64,000 nucleotides of DNA from Amycolatopsis australiensis (GCF_900119165.1 NZ_FPJG01000006.1:3100001-3164000); one strand, 5' to 3'. Positions 7,854 to 16,578 are shown, counted from the first letter of the stretch. Notes: generated by a model from the sequence alone, not told the origin. Numbers and translations are program-made.

Positions 7854-9566
7854 TCAGCGTGCGTCGGGTTCCGGGTTGTGGCCCGCGCGGGCCAGGAAGT
7901 CGAAGTCGCATCCTTCGTCCGCCTGTGTGATGTGCTCGCTGTACAACGCGCCGTACCCCCGCTCGTACCGCGGTGCCGGCGCCACCCACGATTCACGGCG
8001 CCGGGCCAGCTCCTCGTCGGGCACCTCCAGCCGCAACACGCGCGCGGGGACGTCCAACGTGATGAGATCGCCGTTGCGGACCAGGGCCAGCGGGCCGCCC
8101 ACGTGGGACTCCGGGGCCACGTGCAGCACGCACGCGCCGTAGCTCGTGCCGCTCATCCGGGCGTCGGAAATCCGGACCATGTCGCGCACCCCGGCGGCCA
8201 GCAGGTGCGCCGGGATCGGCAGCATCCCGTACTCCGGCATGCCCGGTCCGCCGAGCGGGCCGGAACCGCGCAGCACCAGCACCGAGTCCGCGGTGATCGA
8301 CGGGTCGTCGATCCGCTTCTTGAGGTCCGCGTAGTTCTCGAACACCACCGCCGGACCCGTGTGCTTCAGCAGGTGCGGCTCGGCGGCGATGTGCTTGATC
8401 ACCGCGCCCGACGGCGCCAGGTTGCCGTGCAGCACCGCGACGCCGCCCTCGGCCGCCACCGGGTTTTCCCGCGGCCGGATGACGTCGTCGTTGTGCACCC
8501 GCGCGGTCGCGAGGTCGGAGCCGAGCGTGCCGCCCGTGACCGTCGGCCGGTCGAGGTGCAGCAGGTCCGTCAGCCGGGAGAGCAGGCCGGGCAGGCCGCC
8601 CGCGTAGTAGAAGTCCTCCATCAGCCAGTCGCCGCCCGGGCGGATGTTCGCCAGCACCGGCACGCGCCGTGCGATCGTGTCGAAGTCCGCGAGCGAGATC
8701 GGGATGCCGCTGCGGCCGGCCATCGCGATCAGGTGGATCACGGCGTTCGTCGAGCCGCCGAGGGCGAGCACGGTCGTGATCGCGTCGGCGTAGGCCCGCT
8801 TGTCCAGGATCCGCGTGACCGTCAGGTCCTCCCGGACCATGCCGACGATCCGCGCGCCGCTGGCCGCGGCCATCCGGTGGTGGGCCGAGTCGACGGCGGG
8901 GATCGACGCCGCACCCGGCAGGGTCATCCCGAGCACCTCGGCGGCCGACGTCATCGTCGACGCCGTCCCCATCGTCATGCAGTGCCCCGGCGAACGCGCC
9001 AGCCCGCGCTCCAGTTCGGACAGCTCGGCGTCGCCGATCAGCCCGGCGCGCTTGTCGTCCCAGTACTTCCACATGTCGGTGCCGCTGCCGAGGACCTCAT
9101 TGCGCCAGTGCCCGCGCAGCATCGGCCCGGCCGGCACGAAGATCGCGGGCAGCCCGGCGCTCGCCGCGCCCATCAGCAACGCCGGTGTCGTCTTGTCGCA
9201 GCCGCCCATCAGGACGGCGCCGTCGATCGGGTAGGACCGCAGGATCTCCTCGGTCTCCATGGCCAGCAGGTTGCGGTAGAGCATCGGGGTCGGCTTCTGG
9301 TAGGTCTCCGACAGCGTGGCCACCGGGAACTCCAGCGGGAACCCGCCGGCCTGCCAGACGCCGCGCTTGACCTGCTCGGCGCGTTCGCGCAGGTGCATGT
9401 GGCACGGATTGATGTCCGACCACGTGTTGAGGATGCCGATGACCGGCTTGCCGAGGTGCTCTTCCGGGTTGTAGCCGAGCTGGCGGCTGCGGGCGCGGTG
9501 GCTGAAGTTGCGCAGTTCGTCGCCGCCGAACCACCGGTGGCTGCGGAGCTCCTCGGGTTTCTTCAT
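7854..9566 (-). CDS. IlvD/Edd family dehydratase, probably sugar acid (L-arabinonate type)
   Basis: This 570-residue protein belongs to the Fe-S dehydratases that include dihydroxy-acid dehydratase (IlvD), phosphogluconate dehydratase and sugar-acid dehydratases. The three cluster cysteines are C55 (NPCHMH), C123 (GGCDKT) and C196 (PGHCMTMGTAS). The N-terminal stretch RSHRWFGG and the general sequence resemble L-arabinonate/D-xylonate dehydratases more than IlvD, and it faces a GntR regulator instead of lying with ilv genes. It probably converts an aldonate to a 2-keto-3-deoxy acid. The ATG at 9566 gives the typical N-terminus of the subgroup. Exact substrate is inference. Confidence 0.88.
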   Translation of the reverse strand: MKKPEELRSHRWFGGDELRNFSHRARSRQLGYNPEEHLGKPVIGILNTWSDINPCHMHLRERAEQVKRGVWQAGGFPLEFPVATLSETYQKPTPMLYRNLLAMETEEILRSYPIDGAVLMGGCDKTTPALLMGAASAGLPAIFVPAGPMLRGHWRNEVLGSGTDMWKYWDDKRAGLIGDAELSELERGLARSPGHCMTMGTASTMTSAAEVLGMTLPGAASIPAVDSAHHRMAAASGARIVGMVREDLTVTRILDKRAYADAITTVLALGGSTNAVIHLIAMAGRSGIPISLADFDTIARRVPVLANIRPGGDWLMEDFYYAGGLPGLLSRLTDLLHLDRPTVTGGTLGSDLATARVHNDDVIRPRENPVAAEGGVAVLHGNLAPSGAVIKHIAAEPHLLKHTGPAVVFENYADLKKRIDDPSITADSVLVLRGSGPLGGPGMPEYGMLPIPAHLLAAGVRDMVRISDARMSGTSYGACVLHVAPESHVGGPLALVRNGDLITLDVPARVLRLEVPDEELARRRESWVAPAPRYERGYGALYSEHITQADEGCDFDFLARAGHNPEPDAR

Positions 9567-9574
9567 GCGATCCA

Positions 9575-9592
9575 GTATGGCATCTGATATAC
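9575..9592. promoter_or_regulatory. Candidate GntR operator, GTAT-N10-ATAC
   Basis: In the 78-nt divergent region between the dehydratase and the GntR gene, GTATGGCATCTGATATAC has inverted ends GTAT/ATAC. It is notably AT-rich for this genome and overlaps the place where the dehydratase promoter must lie, 9 nt before its ATG. FadR/FCD-type GntR proteins bind short palindromes of this kind. The two half sites match only at their outer four bases. Confidence 0.4.
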
Positions 9593-9644
9593 GATCCGGC
9601 GGTACTGGTTCAATGGACACCGAACCAGATCGAGGGAGCGCACC

Positions 9645-10298
9645 ATGACCGGGACGTTCAGCCTGCCCGCCTCCCGGACCGAAGTGGTCCTGGAGGAGAT
9701 CCGCCGCGGCATCCTCACCCGGGAGCTGGTGCCCGGCCAGGCGCTCGTCGAAGCGGAGCTGGCCGCGCGGCTCGGCGTGTCGAAGACGCCGGTGCGCGAG
9801 GCGCTCAAGGTGCTGTCCAACTCGGGCCTGGTGACGTTCAGCCCGTACAAGGGCGCGTCGGTGGTCACGGTCGACGCCGAGCTCGCGAAGTCCGTCTACG
9901 ACGTGCGGATGGTCCTGGAGCCGGAGGCCGTCCGGCGGACGGTCGAGCAGCGGGACACCGCGCTGCTCGAAGACGCTTCGGAGGCGCTCAAGGAGGCGTC
10001 GACGGCCATCGCCGACAAGGACCAGGCCGCGCTGAGCCTGCTCAACCGCCGTTTCCACCGCGCCCTCTACCGCGGCTGCGGCAACCCGCTGCTGGTCAGC
10101 ATCCTCGACGACCTCAAGGACCGCGCGGCGCTGATCAGCGTCGTCGGCTGGGAGGCCAACCCCAGCTGGAAGAAGGAGTGGACCGAGCACAAGGCGGTGC
10201 TCGCCGCGGCCAAGAAGGGCGACGCCGAGGGCGCGGCCGCGCTGCTGCGCGAGCACATCGGCGGCTTCCTCGAGCGCGTCCTCGAGGCCATCGGATGA
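9645..10298 (+). CDS. GntR family regulator, FCD (FadR-type) subgroup
   Basis: The 217-residue protein has a winged HTH at about residues 8-75 (EIRRGILTRELVPGQALVEAELAARLGVSKTPVREALKVL, which ends in the typical TPVREAL) and an all-helical FCD effector domain at about 80-210 with the metal/ligand pattern D...H...H (RRFHRALYRGCGNP). FCD regulators usually respond to organic or sugar acids. It is divergent from the sugar-acid dehydratase, which it most likely represses. A GAGGGAG ribosome binding site precedes ATG 9645. The stop overlaps the next gene by 4 nt. Confidence 0.92.
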   Translation: MTGTFSLPASRTEVVLEEIRRGILTRELVPGQALVEAELAARLGVSKTPVREALKVLSNSGLVTFSPYKGASVVTVDAELAKSVYDVRMVLEPEAVRRTVEQRDTALLEDASEALKEASTAIADKDQAALSLLNRRFHRALYRGCGNPLLVSILDDLKDRAALISVVGWEANPSWKKEWTEHKAVLAAAKKGDAEGAAALLREHIGGFLERVLEAIG

Positions 10299-10798
10299 GG
10301 CTGCTGCTCATCTCCGACACGCACCTGCCCGCCCGGGCGCGCGCGCTGCCGGCGCAGGTGTGGGACGAGGTGGCGGCCGCGGACGTCGTCGTGCACGCCG
10401 GCGACTGGGTCGACGTCTCGCTGCTGGACGAGCTGGAGCGGCGCAGCAAGCGCCTGATCGGCGTGTACGGCAACAACGACGGCCCGGACCTGCGGGCGCG
10501 GCTGCCGGAGATCGCGCGGGCGGAGCTGGACGGCGTGCGCCTGGCCGTGATCCACGAAACCGGCGCCAAGCAGGGCCGCGAGCAGCGGTGTGACGCGCTG
10601 TTCCCGGACACCGACGTGCTCGTCTTCGGGCACAGCCACATCCCGTGGGACACGACGACCCCGGCCGGCCTGCGGCTGCTCAACCCGGGGTCGCCGACCG
10701 ACCGCCGCCGCCAGCCGTTCTGCACCTACCAGACCTGCCGCGTCGAAGACGGCTCGCTGCGGGACGTCGAGCTGCATCAACTGCCCCGGAGGGGGTAG
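10295..10798 (+). CDS. YfcE/MJ0936-type metallophosphoesterase
   Basis: A 167-residue calcineurin-like phosphoesterase of the small YfcE/MJ0936 type, which hydrolyses phosphodiesters with two divalent metals. The metal motifs are in order: DTH at residues 8-10, GDW near 38, GNND near 57 and GHSH near 115. The ATG overlaps the GntR stop (ATGA), so it is translated with the regulator, although no functional link is evident. The natural substrate of this family is generally unknown. Confidence 0.9.
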   Translation: MRLLLISDTHLPARARALPAQVWDEVAAADVVVHAGDWVDVSLLDELERRSKRLIGVYGNNDGPDLRARLPEIARAELDGVRLAVIHETGAKQGREQRCDALFPDTDVLVFGHSHIPWDTTTPAGLRLLNPGSPTDRRRQPFCTYQTCRVEDGSLRDVELHQLPRRG

Positions 10799-10807
10799 AC
10801 AGGTCCC

Positions 10808-11794
10808 ATGGATCCGGCATGGGCGTTGCGGGAGATCGCGTTCCAGCTCGAACGCGCGGGCGAACCGACCTACCGCGTGCGCGCGTTCCGGAACGCGGCC
10901 GCGACCGTGGAGAAGACCGGGGCCGAGCAGCTGGCGCGGCTGGCGGAAAGCGGCACGCTCACCTCGCTGCCCGGCATCGGGAAGGCCACCGCCGGCGTCA
11001 TCGAGGACGCGCTGGCCGGGCGCGACCCGGCGTACCGGGGCAAGATCGTCGAGAAGAAGCTGCCGGACGGCGAGCCGCTGCGCTCGGCGTTGCGCGGCGA
11101 CTGCCACACGCACTCCGACTGGTCGGACGGCGGCAGCCCGATCGGCGAGATGGCCGTCGCGGGCCGGGACCTCGGCCACGAGTGGATGGTGCTGACCGAC
11201 CACTCGCCGCGGCTGACCGTCGCGAACGGGCTCTCGCCGGACCGGCTGCGGACGCAGATGCAGATCGTCGCCAAGGCCAACGAGCTGATGGCGCCGTTCC
11301 GGCTGCTGCACGGCATCGAGGTCGACATCCTCGACGACGGCGCGCTCGACCAGGAAGAGGAGCTGCTGGGGCAGCTGGACTTCGTCGTCGCGAGCGTGCA
11401 CTCGAAGCTGCGGATGCCGGCACGGGACATGACCCGCCGGATGCTCGCGGCGGTCCGCAACCCGCACGTGCGGGTGCTCGGGCACTGCACGGGACGGCTG
11501 GTCGTCGGCCGCGGCCGCCCGGAGTCGGAGTTCGACGCCGAGGCGGTGTTCACCGCCTGCCGCGACCACGGCGTCGCGGTGGAGATCAACTCCCGGCCCG
11601 AGCGGCTGGACCCGCCGATGAAGCTGCTGCGCCTGGCCGCCGAGATCGGCTGCGAGTTCGCCATCGACAGCGACGCGCACGCGCCGGGACAGCTCGACTG
11701 GCTCGGCTACGGGTGCGAGCGCGCGATCAAGGCCGGCATCGGGCCGGAGCGGATCATCAACACCCGCACGGCGGCTGAGCTGCTCAGCCGCTGA
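10808..11794 (+). CDS. PHP domain protein with PolX-like helix-hairpin-helix N-terminus
   Basis: The 328-residue protein combines an N-terminal region of about 75 residues that resembles the 8-kDa/HhH part of X-family DNA polymerases (YRVRAFRNAA and the hairpin LTSLPGIGKATA at 51-62) with a PHP phosphoesterase domain starting at DCHTHSDWSDGG (H100, H102). The PHP metal residues continue with LTDHSP, HGIEVDIL, ASVHSK, HCTGR and DSDAHAP. The polymerase palm and thumb of bacterial PolX are missing. It may be a 3'-5' exonuclease or phosphatase acting in DNA repair, but that is inference. It starts 9 nt after the phosphoesterase gene and its end overlaps the convergent L,D-transpeptidase gene by 11 nt. 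Confidence 0.88.
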   Translation: MDPAWALREIAFQLERAGEPTYRVRAFRNAAATVEKTGAEQLARLAESGTLTSLPGIGKATAGVIEDALAGRDPAYRGKIVEKKLPDGEPLRSALRGDCHTHSDWSDGGSPIGEMAVAGRDLGHEWMVLTDHSPRLTVANGLSPDRLRTQMQIVAKANELMAPFRLLHGIEVDILDDGALDQEEELLGQLDFVVASVHSKLRMPARDMTRRMLAAVRNPHVRVLGHCTGRLVVGRGRPESEFDAEAVFTACRDHGVAVEINSRPERLDPPMKLLRLAAEIGCEFAIDSDAHAPGQLDWLGYGCERAIKAGIGPERIINTRTAAELLSR

Positions 11795-12428
11795 TCTCGA
11801 TGACCGGGTGCTTCGCCGGGTCGAGCCAGCCCAGCACGGCTTCGAGGTCGGCCTTGGGGACGGCGACGCAGCCTGCCGTCGGCCTGCCGTCGGTGACGTG
11901 CAGGAAGAACGCCGACCCGGCGCCGGGGACCACCGGGTCGCGGTTGTAGTCGATGACGACGGCGTGGGCGTACACCGGTCCGGCCTTGCCGAGGTCCTCG
12001 CCGGCGGCCTCGTCGAACGGGCAGGTGCCGGGGGCGCAGGATAAGTGCGTGTTGTAGTACGGGGAGCGCACGTCGGAAACCCACCAGTCCGAGGTGGTGA
12101 CGCGGCGGTAGGGCAGCCGGGTGGTGGCGGGCTCGAGGCCGAACGCCTCGGTGAGCGGCCAGACGCCCGCGGGGGTGTGCGCGGTCGATTCGCTCGCCCG
12201 GCCGATGCCGTCCTTGCCGACGAACGCCCGCACCGGGCCGTACGCCTGCTTCCAGCCGCTGCCGTCGCGCTGCCACGCCGTGAGCACGGCCGTGGTGGCG
12301 CTCGGCGAGGCCGCGACGACGGTGAGCCGCTGTTGCGGCCCGGACGGTGGCTGCGGCGCGGCGGCCGCCGTGCTCAGCAGTGCGGCCGCCGCCAGCGTGG
12401 CACCGAGAGGTCTCCTGCGCATGTGCAC
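11784..12428 (-). CDS. Secreted L,D-transpeptidase-like protein (YkuD family)
   Basis: The 214-residue protein has a signal peptide (about 1-24, MRRR then an Ala-rich core) and a YkuD-type catalytic domain. The active-site block is FFLHVTDGRPTAGCVAVP with H177 and C187, which is the L,D-transpeptidase pattern with the usual SxGC written as TAGC. Such enzymes make 3-3 cross-links in peptidoglycan or hydrolyse related bonds, and short actinobacterial relatives of this kind may be only carboxypeptidases. The GTG at 12428 and ATG at 12420 are both possible starts. It lies 34 nt downstream of the chitosanase gene, same strand. Confidence 0.85.
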   Translation of the reverse strand: MHMRRRPLGATLAAAALLSTAAAAPQPPSGPQQRLTVVAASPSATTAVLTAWQRDGSGWKQAYGPVRAFVGKDGIGRASESTAHTPAGVWPLTEAFGLEPATTRLPYRRVTTSDWWVSDVRSPYYNTHLSCAPGTCPFDEAAGEDLGKAGPVYAHAVVIDYNRDPVVPGAGSAFFLHVTDGRPTAGCVAVPKADLEAVLGWLDPAKHPVIEISG

Positions 12429-12462
12429 GAGCCTAACGGTGCCACGCCGGCCGCGCCCGGCG

Positions 12463-13302
12463 TCAGTTGATCGTGTACGAGTCGCCGTAGACCTTCCACT
12501 GCAGCGGCGTGTGCAGGTCGAAGTTGCCCTCGTCGAGGAACTTCAGCTGCTCGGTGTCGACGCGGGAGGTGTCGGCGTGGGCCTCCTCCTGCTTCATGAT
12601 CACCTTGCGGGCGGCGAAGAACGCCTTGAGGTACGTGGCTTCGTCGCCGCCCTGCGCCGGCGTCTTCGCCTTCGTCATCGCGGCCTTGCGGATGCCGCCG
12701 AAGCTGTCGGAGCTGTCGCCGGGCCCGTGCATCACGATCGCGTCGTAGTAGGCGAACTGGCCGAGGTTGCTCAGGCCGTCCGCCTTGCCCTGGTTCACCG
12801 CGGGGTTGAAGTACACGCGGTCGCGCTCGTCGTTCTGCGCCGTCTGGAACGCCGTGGTGGCCGCGGCCTGCTTCCACGCGTTGACGAACGGCGTGCCCAG
12901 CCCGGCGTGCGAGTCGGTGCCGTTCACCTTGCGCAGCGCGGGAAGGAACTTCGCCAGCGGATTGTCCGGCACGGCCTTCGTGTACGCCTCGACGAGCTCG
13001 AGCATGTCGCCGGTGCCGGAGCAGAAGCCGATGATGCCCGCGGTGTAGCCGCGGCCGTCGCCGATGTCTTCGATGTACTTGTACTGCGCTTTCCAGTCCA
13101 GCGACGAGTTTTCCGCGCTGGAGACCAGCTTCATCGCGATCTCCTTCTTCGCCGGGGCCGACAGGTCGCCGACGGCGCGGACGGACGCACTGGCCAGTGG
13201 CGCGGGAGCGGCCGAGGAGAACGCGGGCGTGGTGATCACGAGTGCGGCGACGGAGGCCGCGCCGAGCGCGCCGACGAGGACCGGCCGCAACTTCTTGCTC
13301 AT
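12463..13302 (-). CDS. Secreted chitosanase, glycoside hydrolase family 46
   Basis: The 279-residue protein is a GH46 endo-chitosanase, which cleaves beta-1,4 links in partly deacetylated chitin with inversion. A signal peptide covers about residues 1-32 (MSKKLRPVLVGALGAASVAA then AFSSAAPA). The catalytic pair is visible: E64 in SSAENSSLDWK and D82 in DIGDGRGYTAG, 18 residues apart exactly as E22 and D40 in the Streptomyces N174 enzyme. Start at ATG 13302 is fixed by GGAAGGG upstream and by the signal peptide. It probably helps the cell feed on fungal walls. Confidence 0.95.
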   Translation of the reverse strand: MSKKLRPVLVGALGAASVAALVITTPAFSSAAPAPLASASVRAVGDLSAPAKKEIAMKLVSSAENSSLDWKAQYKYIEDIGDGRGYTAGIIGFCSGTGDMLELVEAYTKAVPDNPLAKFLPALRKVNGTDSHAGLGTPFVNAWKQAAATTAFQTAQNDERDRVYFNPAVNQGKADGLSNLGQFAYYDAIVMHGPGDSSDSFGGIRKAAMTKAKTPAQGGDEATYLKAFFAARKVIMKQEEAHADTSRVDTEQLKFLDEGNFDLHTPLQWKVYGDSYTIN

Positions 13303-13478
13303 GGCAGAAAACCCTTCCGCGGGGTTGCGCCGTGGAGGATCACGGCGGGTTCGGGTGGTGCGGGTGGAGCTGCGGCGTGGCGACACGGTAGCGAAGGGTC
13401 ACCGAGCTCCACAAGAGGCGGAATTCGTTCATGTTCGTGAACGGTCCGGACCACCCGCTGAGTGTCCGGAAAGGACGG

Positions 13479-14069
13479 TCAGCGCGTCCCGGCGAAGAGG
13501 CGGATGACGTCCGGCAGCACGTTCACCGGGATCGTCGGGTCGATCGCGCGCTGGACGCCGAGGCCGATGCCGAGGCTGAGCAACGCCGTCGCGGCGTCGG
13601 CCGCCGGCATCGGGAGCGTGAACCCGAACCGCTCGGCGTACCCGGTGAGCAGGCCGGCGATGCCGTCGCGGATGGCCTTGTCCCGCGCCGCCAGTTCGGC
13701 GCGCACGTGCGGGTCGCGCCGGGCGTTCGTGGCGAACTCGACCTCCAGCGCGGTCCACGCCTCGTCGCCGATGCTGCGCTCGGCCCAGGCCTGGAACGCC
13801 GCGAGCAGCCCGTCGACGCCGTCGGCGCCGGCCAGCGCCTCGGCGACCAGCGCGACCTGCTGGTCGTGGATCCGGTCGAGCACGGCCAGGCACAGCTCGT
13901 CCTTGTTCCGGAAGTTCGAGTACACCGCGCCCTTCGAGTACCCGGCTTCGTCCGCGACCTTCTCCAGCGACGTCACGGCGTAGCCGTCGCGCAGGAAGAG
14001 CAGCTTGGCCGTCTCGATCAGCTGCTCGCGGGTGCGTGCCTGGCTTTCCGCACGGGTGAGTCGGGCCAT
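13479..14069 (-). CDS. TetR family regulator facing a monooxygenase gene
   Basis: The 196-residue protein has a TetR HTH at about residues 12-58 (TREQLIETAKLLFLRDGY, then VTSLEKVADEAGYSKGAVYSNFRNKDEL) and a C-terminal ligand domain. It is divergent from the flavin monooxygenase gene with 66 nt between the starts, the standard arrangement for autoregulation plus control of the neighbour. The ligand may be a ketone or related compound handled by that enzyme, which is inference. Confidence 0.92.
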   Translation of the reverse strand: MARLTRAESQARTREQLIETAKLLFLRDGYAVTSLEKVADEAGYSKGAVYSNFRNKDELCLAVLDRIHDQQVALVAEALAGADGVDGLLAAFQAWAERSIGDEAWTALEVEFATNARRDPHVRAELAARDKAIRDGIAGLLTGYAERFGFTLPMPAADAATALLSLGIGLGVQRAIDPTIPVNVLPDVIRLFAGTR

Positions 14070-14100
14070 GGGGCCACTCTAGCGAGGCCCGGAATCGGGG

Positions 14101-14111
14101 TACCGTCGGTA
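14101..14111. promoter_or_regulatory. Candidate TetR operator and monooxygenase promoter
   Basis: TACCGTCGGTA (5-bp arms, one-base centre) lies midway between the TetR and the monooxygenase starts. A -10-like TACTGT follows at 14118-14123, 12 nt before ATG 14136, so the monooxygenase transcript would have a very short leader. Confidence 0.35.
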
Positions 14112-14135
14112 TTCAAGTACTGTTAGTCTCCGGAA

Positions 14136-15614
14136 ATGGAGCAACGCGACTTCACGGTCCTCGTCGTCGGCGCCGGGGCCTCCGGGCTCGGCGCGGCCAT
14201 CCGCCTCGGCCAGGCCGGGATCGACGACCTCGCCGTCCTGGAGAAGGCCGCTTCGCTGGGCGGGACCTGGCGCGACAACACCTACCCGGGCTGCGCCTGC
14301 GACGTCCCGTCCGCGCTGTACTCCTACTCGTTCGCGCCGAACCCGGGCTGGACGCGCGCGTTCGCCGGGCAACCCGAAATCCACGGCTACCTGCGGGCGA
14401 CGGCCGAACGCTTCGGCGTCACGGCGAAGATCCGCTACGGCGTCGAGGTGACGCGGGCGCAGTGGAGCGCCCGGGACGCGCGCTGGGAACTGGAGACCCC
14501 GGCCGGGCGCTACACGGCCCGGTTCCTGGTCGCCGGCACCGGGCCGTGGCACGAGCCGCTGATCCCGGACCTGCCCGGGCTCGGCGGCTTCCCGGGCGAG
14601 GTCTTCCACTCCGCGCGCTGGAACCACGGCTACGACCTGGCGGGCAAGCGGGTCGCGGTGATCGGCACCGGGGCGTCCGCGGTCCAGTTCGTCCCCGAGA
14701 TCGTGCCCCGCGTCGGGCGGCTGCACCTGTTCCAGCGCACCGCGCAATGGGTGCTGCCGAAGCCCGACCACCCCGTCCCGGGCGTGGAGCGGTTCCTGCT
14801 GCGGCGGTTCCCCGCGCTGCAGCGGGCCTTGCGCGGCGCCGAATACGGCGCGATGGAGACGCTCGGCTTCGGCTTCCGGCACCCGTGGCTGCTGCGGCAG
14901 GTGCAGCGGATCGGGCTGGCGCACCTGCGCCGGAGCGTGCCGGATCCCGTGCTGCGCAAGGCGTTGACCCCGGACTACACGCTCGGCTGCAAGCGCCTGC
15001 TGATGTCCAACACCTACTACCGGTCGCTGACCGAGTCCCATGTGGACGTCCACCCGGCGGCCGTGCGCGCCGTGGACGGCGGCCGGGTGCTCGGCGCGGA
15101 CGGGTCGGCCGCCGAGGTCGACGCGATCATCTTCGGCACCGGCTTCCACATCCTCGACATGCCGGTGTCGGCCCGCGTGTTCGACGACAGCGGCCGCAGC
15201 CTCGACGACCACTGGAAGGGCAGCCCGCAGGCGTACGCGGGCACGACGGTGGCCGGGTTCCCCAACCTCTTCCTGCTGCTGGGCCCGAGCCTGGGCACGG
15301 GCCACTCGTCGGCGTTCACGATCCTCGAGGCCCAGCTGCGCCACGTCGTGGCGGCGGTGACGCGGACGCTGAGCTCGGACCGCGCGTCGCTCTCGGTGCG
15401 CCCGGAGGCCCAGGCGGCGTTCAACGCGGAGGTCCAGGCGGCGCTGCCGGGCACGGTGTACCAGTCCGGCGGGTGCTCCAGCTACTACACGGACGCGAAC
15501 GGGCGCAACAGTTTCAGCTGGCCGTTCTCGACGGGGAAGCTGCGCTCACGCGTCGGCTCGTTCGACGAAAGCGCCTACGAGATCGTTCAGTCCCACTCCC
15601 AGCACATCCCGTAG
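14136..15614 (+). CDS. Flavin-containing (Baeyer-Villiger type) monooxygenase
   Basis: The 492-residue protein carries two Rossmann motifs, GAGASGLG (12-19) for FAD and GTGASAVQ (near 180) for NADPH, with the Baeyer-Villiger fingerprint between them: FPGEVFHSARWN at about 152-163 (FxGxxxHxxxW followed by N instead of the usual P or D). Such enzymes insert oxygen next to a ketone carbonyl to give an ester or lactone. The natural substrate cannot be deduced. It is divergent from its probable TetR regulator. The 3' end overlaps the convergent HTH gene by 28 nt. Confidence 0.92.
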   Translation: MEQRDFTVLVVGAGASGLGAAIRLGQAGIDDLAVLEKAASLGGTWRDNTYPGCACDVPSALYSYSFAPNPGWTRAFAGQPEIHGYLRATAERFGVTAKIRYGVEVTRAQWSARDARWELETPAGRYTARFLVAGTGPWHEPLIPDLPGLGGFPGEVFHSARWNHGYDLAGKRVAVIGTGASAVQFVPEIVPRVGRLHLFQRTAQWVLPKPDHPVPGVERFLLRRFPALQRALRGAEYGAMETLGFGFRHPWLLRQVQRIGLAHLRRSVPDPVLRKALTPDYTLGCKRLLMSNTYYRSLTESHVDVHPAAVRAVDGGRVLGADGSAAEVDAIIFGTGFHILDMPVSARVFDDSGRSLDDHWKGSPQAYAGTTVAGFPNLFLLLGPSLGTGHSSAFTILEAQLRHVVAAVTRTLSSDRASLSVRPEAQAAFNAEVQAALPGTVYQSGGCSSYYTDANGRNSFSWPFSTGKLRSRVGSFDESAYEIVQSHSQHIP

Positions 15615-16510
15615 ACCCCGGGCCGGGCGTCCAGCACCGCGATGTGGCTCGTCCCGCTCGGGGCGACCGGCAGCTCCGGCCGGTCGGCCCGGACGGCTCC
15701 GTCGTAGCGGTAACAGCGCACCGGCACCGCCGCCGGGTCGAAGCACGCCTGCAGGACGATCTGGCGGGCCGGGGCCCGCACCCCGAACTGCAGGTAGCTC
15801 GTCTCGGGTGGCACGCCTTCGTAGCCGAATTCGAAGCCGAACACGTACGTCTCGCCCGCCCGCAGCGGGTAGTCGAACCGCAGCTCGACGGCGATCAGCT
15901 CGGACGCGGCGTCCCGGCGGACGCGGCCGGGGCGGCAGCTGTGCGCCGAGCGCAGCACCGGTCGGTGGCCGCCGCCGGTCTGCGGGCGGAAGAACGACAC
16001 CCAGCGGTCGACGCCGTCTTCGCGGCCGGTCACCACCAGTTCCGTGCGCACCGACCGCTCGGTGCGGTCCGCGCCCAGCGTCGCCTTCTGGTGCACCGAC
16101 GCCAGCGCCAGCCGGGCGTTGCCGTCGAGGTCGATGCCGTCGCAGGAGGCCAGTTCCGCCGGCTGCGAGCCGAGCGCGCCGGCCAGGCTGACGCCGCCGG
16201 GCCACGGCTCGGCCCGGCGTGCCCGTGGCCGGGCCACCAGGCTGGTCAACGCGTCCGCGGGCAGCCCGAGACAGGCTTCGGCGACACCCACCGCGTGCAG
16301 GGACCGCCGGCCCTCCGGGTGACGGCGGCCCCGGCGCCAGTAGCTGAGCGTCGCGAGGCTGACCTCCGCGCCGCGGAGCGCCATCCGCCGCTGCAGTGCC
16401 TCGAGGCTCAGCCCGCGGTGCCGGATCGCCAGGTCGAAGGCCACGGCGAACGGGCCGTCCCGCACCGACGCGGCGACCTCAGCCGGAAACGCCTCCATCC
16501 GGGTAAGCAT
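15587..16510 (-). CDS. HTH regulator of an uncharacterised actinobacterial family, copy A
   Basis: This 307-residue protein has an N-terminal XRE-like HTH (about 20-75) with the sequence RMALRGAEVSLATLSYWRRG, in which the second helix is followed by a basic GRRHPEGRRS, and a long beta-rich C-terminal domain (about 130-307). It ends in PGVYGMCWEWD. It is a clear paralog of the protein encoded at 35018-35938: same length, same ATLSYW/TALSYW recognition helix, the shared block RAGETYVFGFEF/DRGETHLIEYTL and the same Trp-Asp C-terminus. Start choice between ATG 16510 and ATG 16498 is open because neither has a clear ribosome binding site. Its target is unknown. Confidence 0.8.
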   Translation of the reverse strand: MLTRMEAFPAEVAASVRDGPFAVAFDLAIRHRGLSLEALQRRMALRGAEVSLATLSYWRRGRRHPEGRRSLHAVGVAEACLGLPADALTSLVARPRARRAEPWPGGVSLAGALGSQPAELASCDGIDLDGNARLALASVHQKATLGADRTERSVRTELVVTGREDGVDRWVSFFRPQTGGGHRPVLRSAHSCRPGRVRRDAASELIAVELRFDYPLRAGETYVFGFEFGYEGVPPETSYLQFGVRAPARQIVLQACFDPAAVPVRCYRYDGAVRADRPELPVAPSGTSHIAVLDARPGVYGMCWEWD

Positions 16511-16535
16511 GAATACCGGACGCATCCGGCGCAAC

Positions 16536-16567
16536 GGGGCCCGCCACCAAAGTAGGTGGCAGGCCCC
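16536..16567. terminator. Terminator of the M4 protease gene
   Basis: GGGGCCCGCCACC, loop AAAGTA, GGTGGCAGGCCCC forms a 13-bp stem with one mismatch, 12 nt after the protease stop on the minus strand. It also lies just upstream of the next minus-strand gene. Confidence 0.75.
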
Positions 16568-16578
16568 GCCGGGTCGGC

